Assembly: GCA_029216955.1 (NCBI GenBank) | Contig: JANAVB010029819.1 | Location: forward strand, 33,493,648-33,557,647 | Source of the DNA: Iris pallida | Lineage: Eukaryota; Streptophyta; Magnoliopsida; Asparagales; Iridaceae | Direction of reading: 5' to 3' | Length of the DNA stretch: 64,000 nt | Shown: piece by piece, positions 26,701 to 35,112 of the stretch | Position numbering within the stretch: position 1 is the first letter of the stretch | How the letters are laid out: every line of letters starts with the position of its first letter | Notes under the pieces: model-generated | Databases searched by the model: none | Told to the model about the DNA's origin: nothing | The model's input: only the letters and a program-made list of their open reading frames with translations | Made by a program: the position numbers and the translations under genes

Positions 26701-29700
26701 AATCGTAAAGCACAATACTCTAGAGGGGGGTGAATAGAGTAGGCAGCGGAATAATGCTAATTAAAAAATGTTAGCAGCAAGATCACAGAATAATAATCAC
26801 AACTAAGTAAAGTAAAGGCAGAGATAAGAATGCAAACGCAAAGACAGCGATGTATACTGGTTTTCCTCTGTTGAGGACTAATCCAGTCGGTAGAACTCTT
26901 GCTACCAGTTGAATCCACTATTGGCAAAACCGCAAGTTTTCTTACGAAGTCCTTGCAACTTCTACAACGCGAGCTTTGATACGAAGAACTCGTCCAACTT
27001 CAAATGTGAAGAGGTATTCTTCAATCAAGCCTTTTGATTATAATCTCTCAGAAACTTCTAGATCGTACCGCACTGGCAAATCGACTAGAGGATTGTAATT
27101 GGCTTGGGATCTGAAATTTAAAGCTCAAGAAAACTCTTTTGGAAGACTGAAAGCTTTAGATAGAGAGAAGATTGAAAGTGAATGAGTGAGTTGAAATGAT
27201 CGAAATCCTTCTCTATTTATAGGAATTCCAAAGACAGAATTCTGGCAGAATTCGAACAGAATTCGGGCAGAACTCGATGAGGAAATCTCGGTCAAATCCG
27301 CAACTGCAGGAGGACCAAGTTCCAGAGAATTCAAAAATTAAACGGCCACCAACCGAACTCTGGCCGAACTCTGGCCGAGTTCTGTCAGGGTTAGGTTAGG
27401 GTTTTAAAATCAATTTATGGGGATTTTTGAAAACCTTTTTGAAGCTTTTGTTTAAAAGAATGTTTTTCAAAACAAAGGATATTTTAAAAGTATTTTGAAA
27501 ACATTTTGGAATAGCCTATTTGCCAGTACCACTCGGTGTACAACGTATTCCTAGACCCAATAAAATGAAAAATACATTGCTTAAAGGAAATACAGACTCG
27601 AGCAGGCAAACATAGCTTCGGTCTTGAACTGTGTAGATAGCTGTTCTTGTTCATGTCCAAGAGTCCGATACATCTTGACTAGCTTCAAATATCCAGACAG
27701 AGTTTGATCAATTATTAAAATCAGATTGACCATATGACCAATGGGCCAACATTCAGGAGTTATCCGCTTTGCACTTGGCTACCCAACATTTACCGTGGGC
27801 ACGATAACTCATGATCATTGTTTGGGCGGGCACGAGCGATCTAATATCCGAGCCGATTGGTTAGACGACGTGTACTGCACTTACGATATTAGTATTAGCC
27901 TCATATCCCAGAATGGACTGGGTCGAGGATAACCGGGAAGGATCAATAGAATGGGACCCTCACGTTCACAGTGGAGCTTCACCTTGACTACATTTATTTA
28001 TAATAATTTCAGTGATTTCATTGCTGCTAATATCCTTACTATGATTTAAATGTGAATCACCGATAGTATTGATGAATTGTATGTTGATGCTTTCTTGATG
28101 ATAGATAATTAAAGTGGTGTACTTGATACCGTTGATGTGATTATTCTATGGTTGATTAACTTCAGGTTGATCCTGATGTGATTATCTTAAAGTTGACTAA
28201 CTTCAGGTTGATGCTGAGAGATCCTATCATCAAAATGTTGCTGTCATATTGGACAAACTGTATGCTGAGGTAGGTGCTTTTGTTGGTGAACAGGGAGTCA
28301 TCTGCATATGGTGAAAGCATTATTAACATATTATTGTATCTGTGTTGTTTCAGATGGCTCTAGTGAAGCAGCACACTGAATCCGCAGCACCTGAATCTAC
28401 AAATCTCAGTAAGGTGCATCCTCAAACTGCAAAGGACCAACAATTCAATATATCTGGTGATCCACCGCCAGCAAACGGTCAGAAAACCGAGTACTTTGTC
28501 GCAAAAGTAAGTACTTCGACCAATTTCTTTAGAATTACTTGAGTTGGAAAAGTATCTTAATTACATTAAGAGTGTACGAGCTACACTTCAAAAAAATGAT
28601 GATACAGTCCGAAATCCGTATGCTGGAATAGGGTAGGATATGAGAACATGAAATTGTTTGATGGTTTAATATGTGGGTCGAATATATATCTATAATATAA
28701 AGCACAGTGGGTTTTTGGTTCGACCCATGTGTTCAACGATGATGAAAGGACTAAATTGCCCCCATCTCTATAAGAGAGGAGGAGGTCCCATGTTGGGTGC
28801 GGAGCAACCGGTTATTCCAACGGCACCCCCGCCTCCAGCTCCTCTTGCACCGTCCCTCCCTCCGCCGTCTCCGCTCCATCTTCGCTCACGCCGTCGTCGT
28901 CGGCCTCTTCCGCAATCCCTTCGTCGCAAGCAGCCTCCTCCACCGCGCCGCCGACGCCGACCCTTCCTTCGCCGCCTCCCTCTTCTCCGCCATGACCAAC
29001 CCCAACCCCTTCTCCTTCAACACCGTCATCGCTATCTCCGTCGACCCACTCTCCATCTACTCCCAAATGCTCCGCCGCCGCGTCCCTCCCGACTCCCACA
29101 CCTTCTCTTCCTTGCTCAACACCACCGCCGCCGCCGCCGCCACCAGGTCGCTCCACGCACACGCCCTCCTCCTCGGATTCCGGCCCAACCCCTTCGTGCA
29201 GACCGTCCTGCTCACCGCCTACTCTCGACGCGGCTCCGCCGACCACGTCCTGCGGGTGTTCGACGGAATGTCGCACAGGGACGTCGTCTCCTAGACCGCC
29301 GCCGTCTCGGGCCTCGCCTCCCTCGGACGTCCCACGACGACCCAGCGCGTCTTCGCCTCCATGAGACCCCACGCCGCCACCATGGTCTTTGCCGTGTCTG
29401 CCTCCGCCGGGCTCGGGTCCCTGGCGCTGGCCCGGTACCTGCACGCCTATGTCGAGAAGGCCGGGTTCGGAGGCCGCGTCTCCGTCTGGAACTCCCTGGC
29501 GTTGGCCCGGTGCCTGCACGCCTACGTCGAGAAGGCCGGGTTCGTGTCCGTGCCATTATGGCACGGGTTATCTACTAGTATGTACATAAGGGGCAGTGCC
29601 TCTCCTCCCTCTTCTTATGTTTGTAGAATAAGTTTTCATGACATTATAATTATTGAGTTTCCATTCATCTAGTTTAAGTTCCCTAATCCTTAGCAATTTT

Positions 29701-32700
29701 CAGTTGTACAAGAGTTGTGGAAATCAAGGAAGTTGAGTTACTTCTCATATGGATGTAAATGATAGCCAGTCCAAGTATCACAATGGTTGAGAAGTTCATG
29801 CATGCTCTCACGTCTTTTTTTTCCTTCTCTGTTCTCTTTAGTGATTCCATACTATCAAAATCAATATTAACATTGCGTCATAATTGACAAAGGGGGTCAT
29901 ATGGGATCAAGGAGGTCACAAGTCACTTCTCCTTTTCTTTTCTCTTTTTTTGCAGTGGGTGGTTTTCTGGGGTGGGTGGTTTGGGAAGAGTGGAGGGCAG
30001 AAGTTATCATCAAATCGTAAAGCATTCGGCCAATAGCACGGTCACCTATGTTGTCAAGTAACCGGTGATACAGAGAGCTTCTCTCAATATTTCATTTGAA
30101 ATCTAGTGTCAAAATGTATTCCATTTATGATATCAATCTATACCATAACACTAAAGTTTTAATTTTGAAATAAAATGTATAATGATCTGCCGTTTATGAT
30201 TGCACTCTGGACCTTAGTTGTGCTTGCATTGAGTAGTAAGACAATTGTAGACCATGCGAACTAAATTGATAATATAGGAGTTAACTCAATTCAGGACTTC
30301 GTTGTTCAGACATAGAGCTTCCCTTCTGCAAAACAAACTCAGTACTTAGTAGCATGCATGCATACTAGAAATTGACTGTATTAATACTCACAATTAGTTT
30401 ATGTTAAAGATCATAATCATTGTCTGAGGAATTTTATGTAGTTTGTGAGTAACTGCAGGTTTTTATTTTATTTTATTGTCCATATAAACATTGGCCAAGG
30501 AAGAGAGGCAAACAAACAAGTTGACAGCTGTTAGTGGTGCAGCATGTAGCTCTCCATTGCTGATGACTATATTCCATTCTTTTCATGATAGTTAATTCCT
30601 GTCTAGTGTAATTGCCATGTCATTCTACATTTAAGTTTGTTGGGGTCTATTGAATTTGGTCATTAGTGACCCGGTCCCACCATGTTGAGGCAAACCCCAA
30701 GTGTGTGTGTATTCAATATTTGAGCTATAATTTATTGTCTTGTACACATGAGGTGTGTTAGCGCAAGTGGTTTGTATGGTGGAGGTTTTTTCCTAGTGGA
30801 CAATGTTCAAATTCCACAACAAATATTTGTTTTTGTCACCAATTCTTGGAAGAAACCACTGGGCCTAGCTTGGGCTTGGGCTTGGGCGTGGGCGTGAGCG
30901 TGGTCGAAGGGTGTAAAGTGACACTTTGATTGCTCACAGGAAGTTGACGTGCTCTTGCGTAGAGCATTGACGTGGTGCAGTGGAACTGCGGTTCGACGGG
31001 GATGTTGTGGCGCGGTTCTGCGGAGTTGCAATTCTATGGTTCCGTGGAGATGTAGTTCTACGATTTCATGGAGTTGCAGCGCCGCGGAGCTGTACTGCCA
31101 CGGATCTGTGCAAAATGTTTAGTTTTGTAATTGTCCTATTAATAGTACTGCTTTACTTAATAGGAAGTTACTTCTTGGTCTTCTGCCCACGTCTTTAGTA
31201 GGCGGTTACCCCCTTGATCAGGGGATTGCTCCCCTATTTAAGCTAAGGCCGAATACTTAAATATTTTCAGAAGTTCAGAGAGAATTCCAAGGTAAGTGAG
31301 AACAAAAAGAGAGTTTCCTCTCTATGAGCAAGTTTTTGCAGAAGCGCTGGGTGCAAGTCCAAGAGTCTATCAGCGTGTTAACGCTTTGTCCGAGTAGTTC
31401 GACGAAGGGAGGTGGCATAGAGCGTTCCAGAAGTTCTACAAAACTTGTTGGTTCGTGGGAGCGGATCCATTGAAACGGTCAAATCTCGCTTTGAGCAACA
31501 ATCTTCTTCATCGCCCCAGCAGGCAGATATGCTAACTCTATTACCAAAACTATCAACAGTTTCGACTCTTTTCTTTCCATCAGATTTTTTCTTCTGCTAG
31601 CAGCTTCGCTGCATTTTGTTTTAACGATTGTCACCGTTGTCGTGTCGTTTCAGACAAGGTTCAAAATATCGGTATCGGAATCGGTATCGGACCATTCCTA
31701 TGAGTATCGGGATCGACGGTATCGGCAATATCGGAGATTTCGAATCGGAGTATTGGATTTTTTGGTATCGGAAAACAAATAATTATTAATAAATTATTAA
31801 CGCTTTAGTTTCATACATTTAAGCATAATTTTAATATTTTCAGTGTTGTTTCTTAGTAGTTTGAAATTGAATGAAGTAGTAGTCACCCTTACCGATTGAT
31901 TTACATAGGATAGAAAATTTTCTTCTTTTACATTCTTTTATAACCTTTCTATGCTTTTACACCCTTGCTGATTGGTCTTTTTCGTTCAATTTTCTTTGCC
32001 AAATTGACCGGAAAAGAGACCCCCAATGTCGGTATCGGTCAATATCGGATATCGGTCGGTATCGAATCGGGACATGCCAAACCGTATCGGTATCGGCCGT
32101 ATCGGATCGGTATCGGTCGATACTGCGAACTATGGTTTCAGATTAGCAAGTTCTACTTGTTGTGAATCCACTTTTGTGGTTTGTCTTTCAATATGTCCAG
32201 AAAAGTCTATAATAAAGTTAGTAAATCTCGCTTGGTTCCTTAACTTGATTTTTGTGAATTACTATGATTTCTGCAGGTTATTCACCCATTTGATTCCGAA
32301 GCAGATGGTGAACTAAGTCTCTCTGTTGGTGATTATGTTGTGGTTCGTCAGGTACATCCTGTAAATTATGTGCTTTACATGAAATGTTTCATAAAGAAGT
32401 CATCGAAAAACATCTCAGATCTTTGGCTGGGATTTATGGATGGAAAAATACTAATAGATGATAAGAACCAAAGAAAAGACGAGAAAGACTGTGAACTTTA
32501 TGAGCTAGTTTCATAAAGCAAGTCATCGGAAAGCATCTAAAATTTGGTATCTTGTTTTTGACAGAATTAACTTATTGATGAGACGAGACAACAAAATGTA
32601 TTCCCTCATTAGGTTGACTTTTATTCAGCTTCAGTAGGTATTACCAGATAAACTACCTGAACCTCTAGGAAACCAGATGAGATCAATCATTAGGCTTGCG

Positions 32701-33319
32701 TTTCATGTCTCGCCTTGTTGGCTCTTGTTTTGGTTGTTTAGCATCTCACGTGGTTTATGCAATTGTGTCCAGACTCTTATTTCTCTCCAAAGTATACAAA
32801 ATAATAAAATATAGAAATATCATCTTTGTGTTAATTCGTTCGTGTATTAAAACCCAGACTGCTACCCTGAACTTGAAACTTAGGAGTGGGCTCATCATCC
32901 CATGACAAACCAAGATTTTGAAATCTCTCAATCACTTGAATTTCATTACAACTTCTTGTGGGGTCAGATCATGTGTAGGTTCTTCTACATAAATATATGA
33001 GTTTATGATTATGAAGTTGTAAAATGGTTACGCTTACTGAACATGTTTCTTGTGAATAATGCTTGGAACTAAGTTTCAGTGTTAAAATTTTCATTTCCTG
33101 CACCTGTTCCCTGACATTTAATCAGCAGAGGGATTAGCAGTCAGTCCTTGTAGTATGTTACTCAAATCTTTCAACTTGGAGAGGGTTTAACAGGTAGCGC
33201 CTAATGGGTGGTCAGAAGGCGAATGCAAGGGCAATGCTGGGTGGTTCCCGTCTGCTTATATCGAGCATCGAGATAAAGCTCCAGCAAGCAAGGTGATCGA
33301 GGCCCATTTGTTAACATGA
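15052..33319 (+). CDS. SH3P2: SH3P-type BAR and SH3 domain protein, 10 exons, 371 aa
   Basis: Exons: 15052-15111, 15558-15674, 15779-15848, 15928-16076, 16348-16449, 16557-16757, 28207-28269, 28354-28506, 32277-32351, 33194-33319 (stop TGA). All introns are GT-AG, phases agree and no exon has a stop or frameshift; the sum is 371 codons plus stop, close to the length of Arabidopsis SH3P1-3. The start MEAIRKQASKLREQVARQQQ is the family N terminus. Residues about 20-250 form the helical BAR-type region and about 302-361 the SH3 domain (ALYDY-like position VIHPFDSEADGELSL, then GWSEGECKG and GWFPSAYI). In Arabidopsis these proteins act in clathrin-linked trafficking, autophagosome and cell-plate formation. 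The exact paralogue is not certain, so the symbol marks the family. Intron 6 (11,449 bp) and intron 8 (3,770 bp) are swollen by transposons; whether splicing stays efficient is unknown. Confidence 0.93.
16467..16495. repeat. (TG)n microsatellite in SH3P intron 5
   Basis: About 14 TG units 17 bp after the exon 5 donor. Confidence 0.95.
17512..17595. repeat. (TC)n(AT)n microsatellite in SH3P intron 6
   Basis: Roughly 45 bp of TC followed by 40 bp of TA, directly upstream of a SINE. Confidence 0.95.
17602..17709 (+). repeat. tRNA-derived SINE in SH3P intron 6
   Basis: Pol III A box TAGCCTAGTGGTTAAGAG and B box GAGTTCGAATCCC, about 33 bp apart, then an unrelated body and an AT-rich tail ending in a new (AT)n tract (17714-17761). 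It cannot fold as a full tRNA gene, so it is a SINE. Confidence 0.75.
18091..18204 (-). pseudogene. Nuclear plastid-DNA insertion: 23S rRNA 3' end, part 1
   Basis: The minus strand reads GCATCTAAGTAGTAAGCCCA, CCCCAAGACGAGTGCTCTCC and GTAGCACAGCCGAGACAACG, the end of a bacterial-type 23S rRNA as found in plastids; a mitochondrial origin is less likely but not excluded. It is decayed. The match stops at 18204, where the Copia element begins, and resumes at 27757. Confidence 0.75.
18205..19268 (-). repeat. 3' LTR of the Sirevirus-like Copia element (1064 bp)
   Basis: Differs from the 5' LTR by scattered substitutions and by small direct-repeat indels (an extra GAAAACCTTTTT unit here, an extra CTGGCCGA-type unit in the other LTR). 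Confidence 0.92.
19269..19285 (-). promoter_or_regulatory. Polypurine tract of the Copia element
   Basis: The minus strand reads CAAAATGGGGGAGAT directly against the LTR TGTTGGCC start, the expected plus-strand primer. Confidence 0.8.
19801..21099 (-). CDS. Accessory ORF downstream of Copia pol, 432 aa, plant-transposon-protein-like
   Basis: Intact frame from the ATG of MAPKGFNPFKRKT to TGA. An N-terminal basic stretch precedes a globular region (about residues 40-280) with LDQALLWYG, VGGLDINFNDVLLAEILGIP and SAMYHILKGIPFSAP; from memory this resembles the putative plant transposon protein family found as an extra ORF in many LTR elements. Then come a Pro-rich segment (APAPPPPPP) and an Asp-rich C terminus (HTDDDDDDDEF). 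I see no signal peptide, membrane span or furin-type site, so an envelope role is not supported. This ATG is the first AUG downstream of the TATA-like box at 21347-21354. The frame is open although pol is broken. Confidence 0.8.
   Translation of the reverse strand: MAPKGFNPFKRKTTNPSEEGSSSDPPTNSLFSPVQSSDGAFDGFYFQTLDQALLWYGDFSMRSICTGAPIKWTVFPDHRHFFEALGLQHFVKLCFPVATNAIRLFYCNIILNTFDVSTRVGGLDINFNDVLLAEILGIPNEGEPLVDITEFDFSEGTTLTSFKAELCAPDRVRSGKFKANNLNLFNYELHRIIYSTLLPKSTSKDDVTSLELSAMYHILKGIPFSAPKTIIQMMGRCRARDRNLSYAMILPRIFQRFDIDLSTCAQDPEPKVLKLSRRSMTASAPPPAPAPPPPPPQQYAMTFEGIHQHLPDLHVSMTDMAREREFRDVTRYQAIANSLADLRFAQTGHSAGSIPRDPAFPGYRCEDEAVHAYFQPGNAYDWYRSDRAPPRDYVGEFYTGAPPHPSGAGTSGVGPSGHAGHHTDDDDDDDEF
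21347..21420 (-). promoter_or_regulatory. Putative internal promoter for the accessory ORF
   Basis: On the minus strand, GAATTCGG, GAATTCGG and GAGTTCGG repeats (21378-21412) lie about 25-60 bp upstream of TATATATA (21347-21354), about 250 bp before the ORF start. The LTR promoter has the same plan: GAATTCTG repeats before TATAAATA. Transcription is inferred. Confidence 0.45.
21706..24759 (-). pseudogene. Copia pol: protease, integrase, RT, RNase H (two frameshifts)
   Basis: Read downward from 24759: protease (LDSGCSRHMTG, about residue 14), pre-integrase zinc region (HLWHMRLGH then CSQCEKNK), integrase core with Asp in LHMDLFGP, Asp in RSDHGGEFEN and Glu in NGVVERKNR, then RT (FQMDVKGAF, LYGLKQAPRAWYDR, catalytic YVDDIIFGS) and RNase H (GYSDADFAG, STTEAEYIAA, HIEIRHHFLRD). 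One base is missing in a T run at about 22888-22892 after MDVKGAF, and one is extra at about 22092-22096 in RNase H. The frame overlaps the end of gag by 23 nt in a different frame and has no ATG there (GTG), so pol was probably made as a gag fusion or by frameshifting. Confidence 0.9.
24737..26596 (-). CDS. Copia gag, 619 aa, two CCHC zinc knuckles
   Basis: ATG at 26596 (MTTVKFTSEGQATNRPPLFD), stop TAG at 24737. The N-terminal half is a UBN2-type Copia capsid region (NYTYWKTRMSFFLKS, then YEVFKMKPNETVTQMFERF). The first CCHC knuckle, CYGCKKKGHMKKDC, is near residue 287. An acidic linker and a long charged coiled-coil follow (about 370-480), then a basic Pro-rich part and a second knuckle, CHYCGLIGHISSAC, near residue 560. 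The length and two knuckles suit Sirevirus gag. The frame is undamaged. Confidence 0.92.
   Translation of the reverse strand: MTTVKFTSEGQATNRPPLFDGTNYTYWKTRMSFFLKSLDFDLWSIVIDGYQKPPRINVDGVLVEKPHSRYTEEEKKKASLDARAINALFCALDRTEFNRMSICTTANEVWKLLEVTHEGTTQVKESKVSRLTQEYEVFKMKPNETVTQMFERFLDIVNPLSSLGKEYSNHEKIRKLLRALTKNWIPKATAIIEGNDLTSMSLEVLMGKLLTHELELQDFEEPAPKEKTIAFKAQHRKAAEGDSDSSESDAEDQALLARKFKRFMRYEKRAKENNSSNNWYQDDAVCYGCKKKGHMKKDCPTNSSSSKKSNRYEKGNLKRSTSRRYANTSIWHESEASNSEDEQSEDAANVCFMASDQVPTEPVVDTYDDFEQLGDAFSDLMTDYRKLRSKYQTSKKVLKEYKGEIGRLTDLLAEVSNNVSESGELSSIKLLLHETTKSSEEKDKVIDQLKEELSKEKKSLQSAQIRMETLTSDYTKLYDTSKRLEIRLGKQPEPAASYPNTCHLPKNRNIPKPNTVRPNPIKPLPQKVKPKQDYRHAFFYTRKPKPTNHAHHSAFNTRHAKCHYCGLIGHISSACRIRKLVDLNIYAWIPKANISGPYKKWVPKVSSVNCFVGGTPFTC
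26676..26687 (-). promoter_or_regulatory. Primer-binding site (initiator tRNA-Met)
   Basis: Minus strand TGATATCAGAGC, 2 bp inside the 5' LTR, one mismatch from the usual TGGTATCAGAGC. Confidence 0.75.
26690..27751 (-). repeat. 5' LTR of the Sirevirus-like Copia element (1062 bp)
   Basis: TG at 26690 to CA at 27751, matching 18205-19268. Promoter elements are listed separately. Confidence 0.92.
27214..27275 (-). promoter_or_regulatory. LTR promoter of the Copia element
   Basis: Minus strand TATAAATAG (27213-27221) preceded by three GAATTCTG repeats and a GGAATTCC palindrome within about 55 bp. Further upstream are GAGTTCGGCCA repeats (about 27353-27390). Confidence 0.6.
27757..27809 (-). 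pseudogene. Nuclear plastid-DNA insertion: 23S rRNA 3' end, part 2
   Basis: Continues the rRNA homology broken at 18204 (plus strand GAGTTATCCGCTTTGCACTT, GGCTACCCAACATTTACCGT, GGGCACGATAACT). Together the two parts give about 170 bp. Sequence from 27810 to about 28000 is not recognised. Confidence 0.7.
27810..28206. other. Rest of SH3P intron 6
   Basis: Unrecognised sequence, then an imperfect repeat of GATTATCTTAAAGTTGAC-like units just before the exon 7 acceptor. No gene seen. Confidence 0.5.
28207..28506 (+). CDS. SH3P exons 7-8 (end of BAR, linker to SH3)
   Basis: Exon 7 (VDAERSYHQNVAVILDKLYAE, 28207-28269) continues the exon 6 helix in frame across the 11.4-kb intron. Exon 8 (28354-28506) is a Gln/Pro/Ser-rich linker ending TEYFVAK, the first strand of the SH3 domain. 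Intron 7 is 84 bp. Confidence 0.92.
28689..29578 (+). mobile_element. Non-autonomous Helitron, 890 bp, carrying a PPR fragment
   Basis: Starts TCTATAATATAAAGC after an A, ends CTAG before a T, so it lies between A and T as Helitrons do. Twelve to fourteen bases before the end is the hairpin GTGCCATTATGGCAC (7-bp perfect stem). There is no Rep/helicase. The interior is strongly GC-rich compared with the intron around it, which fits gene capture. It sits in SH3P intron 8. Confidence 0.85.
28797..29551 (+). pseudogene. Captured pentatricopeptide-repeat (PLS-type) gene fragment
   Basis: Frame from 28797 without an ATG: FAHAVVVGLFRNPFVASSLL, PFSFNTVIAISVDPLSIYSQ, PDSHTFSSLL, SLHAHALLLGFRPNPFVQTV, LLTAYSRRGSADHVLRVFDG, MSHRDVVS, then TAG at 29292-29294 where the family has Trp (DVVSW), i.e. 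TGG changed to TAG. The same frame continues TAAVSGLASLG to about 29551. A 75-bp in-frame tandem duplication (29418 and 29493) repeats SLALARYLHAYVEKAGF. PPR proteins act in organelle RNA processing; this piece is too short and broken to do so. Confidence 0.85.
29579..31654. other. SH3P intron 8 between Helitron and hAT MITE
   Basis: AT-rich sequence with a SINE at 30750 and a GC-richer stretch (30960-31110) of repeated GTTG/TTCTGCGG-like words. No gene seen. Confidence 0.5.
30750..30845 (+). repeat. Probable tRNA-derived SINE in SH3P intron 8
   Basis: A-box-like TTAGCGCAAGTGG (30759) and B-box-like GTTCAAATTCC (30814) about 45 bp apart, followed by an AAATATTTG tail. Confidence 0.5.
31655..32134. 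mobile_element. hAT-type MITE, 480 bp, TATCGG-rich
   Basis: Flanked by the 8-bp duplication GTTTCAGA (31647-31654, 32135-32142), the hAT size. Imperfect terminal repeats CAAGGTTCAAAATATCGG and, inverted, CATAGTTCGCAGTATCG. The ends are packed with GGTATCGG words; the centre is AT-rich. Confidence 0.75.
32277..33319 (+). CDS. SH3P exons 9-10 (SH3 domain and C terminus)
   Basis: Exon 9 (32277-32351) and exon 10 (33194-33319) carry the SH3 core: GELSLSVGDYVVVRQ, NGWSEGECKGNAGWFPSAYI. The Trp (GWSEGE), the GWFP motif and the Tyr that line the SH3 ligand groove are all present. The tail ends KVIEAHLLT then TGA. Confidence 0.93.
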
Positions 33320-33593
33320 TCGTCATATAGCAACATCGATTGCTTCCCATTTTGTACATTTGCACGATCGGGTTCCTTTGCTCGCGCAGTTTTACGGGAG
33401 CAGAGCACTCGATTTTTCTAGTTGCCGTGTCCTTTCTATTGTATCTGTCCCCTTTCTATTGTATATTTGTTGTATAGCAGGTTGTAAATGTGTTAAAGTC
33501 TGTGTATCCCTTTTTAAGCGATGTGTGATCTCTGTATTCCCTAAATTGTTTCTTTCTTTATTGGTGTATGTATCAAAATACAGGTATGATTCA

Positions 33594-33599
33594 AATAAA
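33594..33599 (+). terminator. Candidate SH3P poly(A) signal
   Basis: AATAAA 275 bp after the TGA, just before a MITE that begins at 33611. Confidence 0.4.
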
Positions 33600-33610
33600 A
33601 TGCTTTGAAC

Positions 33611-34044
33611 CAAGGTTTGTAGTATTGGTATCGACCTTTCCTTACGACTCAGTATCGATGTATTGGCAATTTTCAATTTTATATCAGAGTATCGAATTTT
33701 TTGTATCGGAAAAACAAATAACTACTAATAAATTTAGAGAAATATTTTAGACATTTAACATAATTTTAAGTATTTTATGTATTGTTTTACAGTAATTTTA
33801 AACTTGAATGAAATACTAGTCACGTTTGCTGATTGGTTTAAATGGGATAATTTTTTTTATTCACATGTTTTTACAATCTTGCTATGCTTTTACATTCTTG
33901 CTGATTAGTCTATTATTTTATAAAAAATTGCATTTGAGTGGAAAAAAAGACCTTTAATGTCGGGATTGGTCGGATCGGGATATGCCATACTGTATCGATA
34001 TGGGTTGTATCGGATCAGTATCTGCCGCATCAACACTTATGTGT
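33611..34044. mobile_element. Second, diverged copy of the TATCGG-rich hAT MITE
   Basis: Starts CAAGGTTTGTAGTATTGG and follows 31655-32134 through the same AT-rich centre (TGAATGAAATACTAGTCAC, GCTGATTGGT) to GTATCGGATCAGTATC. The right edge and target duplication are unclear. Confidence 0.6.
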
Positions 34045-34461
34045 GCGGTGGCTATTTTTTTGGACCAACAGGAGGGATTTTTGCAGGAATCCATTGATAA
34101 TGTTATTTGTACGTGAATGTTTGCTTTATGTTGTCCTAGCCTAAGTAGCCTTGACACCTATAGCCTACATAAGCTTCATGATATTTACATAAAACTGATC
34201 CATCCTCTTTCTGTTGTTCAAGGGATCCATAACAAAATGCTAACTTTTCAGGAACTTATTCCAGAGTTGACTAGCCGAAGACCAACGGCTATTAAAATAG
34301 TCAAAGACCAACAACTATTATCTTTACTATAATGTAATAAGAAAAAAAGAAAAAAAGGAGACTACATATTACAATCTATATTTTCTTACTAAACAATTTA
34401 CGCACATGCTAGTGAGAAACAACCAATACAGCTCCACAATGCTGATCACACAATGTCAATA

Positions 34462-34609
34462 GAGTAATGCTACAGTTACAACCAAATGCTTACAACCCTC
34501 TTACAACTTTCACCCATTGCTGACATGTGGGCCATGGCCCACATGTCAGCACATGGGTGAGTGGTTGTAAAAGGGTTGTAAGCATTTGGTAGTAGACTTA
34601 GCATTATTG
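34462..34609. mobile_element. Foldback MITE with 9-bp TSD (Mutator type), 148 bp
   Basis: A nearly complete inverted repeat (ACCAAATGCTTACAACCC on the left, its complement on the right, meeting at GGGCCATGGCCC) flanked by ATGTCAATA at 34453-34461 and 34610-34618. Confidence 0.85.
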
Positions 34610-35004
34610 ATGTCAATATTATGCCAAAATATTTTTTTTAGAAAACTCCATTCTTTATTATCAAAAACAACTTTGTCCTTACTTCTTGAATATATTACTT
34701 GAAAAAGAAGAAGAATAGAAAACTACATCTTCTCATATAAATTGAATATATTGTTTTATTTTTATATTGTAATCTCATTCCGATTTACCACAAAATCATA
34801 AGATTCTTATACATTTTGTTAATTCAACGACTTGTTTATTTTTATGATAGGTAGGTCATGACAACCTTTTACTTACACTTCCAATCAATAGATTGTCAAT
34901 TTTTTTACGGTCCTAACTATCAAAATAATAACAGTACTGTATTTTTTTTAAATCGTCAAATTTTTTTCAAGACTTTTTTTTTTTGAAATCATACACACAC
35001 ACAC

Positions 35005-35075
35005 AATTGGGGGGCTCGAACCTTGCCGGCCCCTCCGGATGTCCGCTCTAATACCACTAGGCTAGAGAGCTCGCA
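35005..35075 (-). repeat. tRNA-derived SINE
   Basis: Minus strand: A box TAGCCTAGTGGTATTAGAG and B box AGGTTCGAGCCCC about 27 bp apart, then a short tail into (TG)n. Related in its A box to the SINE at 17602. Confidence 0.65.
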
Positions 35076-35112
35076 CACACAATTTTTTCAAGACTGTCAA
35101 AATGTGATGTTT

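Larger units (their letters stand above)
18205..27751 (-). mobile_element. Sirevirus-like Ty1/Copia retrotransposon, 9.55 kb
   Basis: LTRs 18205-19268 and 26690-27751 begin and end TG...CA and are flanked by the 5-bp duplication TTCAG (18200-18204 and 27752-27756). Minus-strand order: 5' LTR, primer-binding site, large gag, pol (protease, integrase, RT, RNase H: the Copia order), an extra ORF, polypurine tract, 3' LTR. The 619-aa gag with a coiled-coil region and the extra ORF after pol are features of the Sirevirus lineage. It sits antisense in intron 6 of the SH3P gene. The two frameshifts in pol make it non-autonomous now. Confidence 0.92.

Noticed and set aside
28673..29578. 301-aa Arg/Pro-rich frame overlapping the PPR piece
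   Set aside because: Shadow of the GC-rich PPR frame; only the frame at 28797 gives PPR-like sequence.
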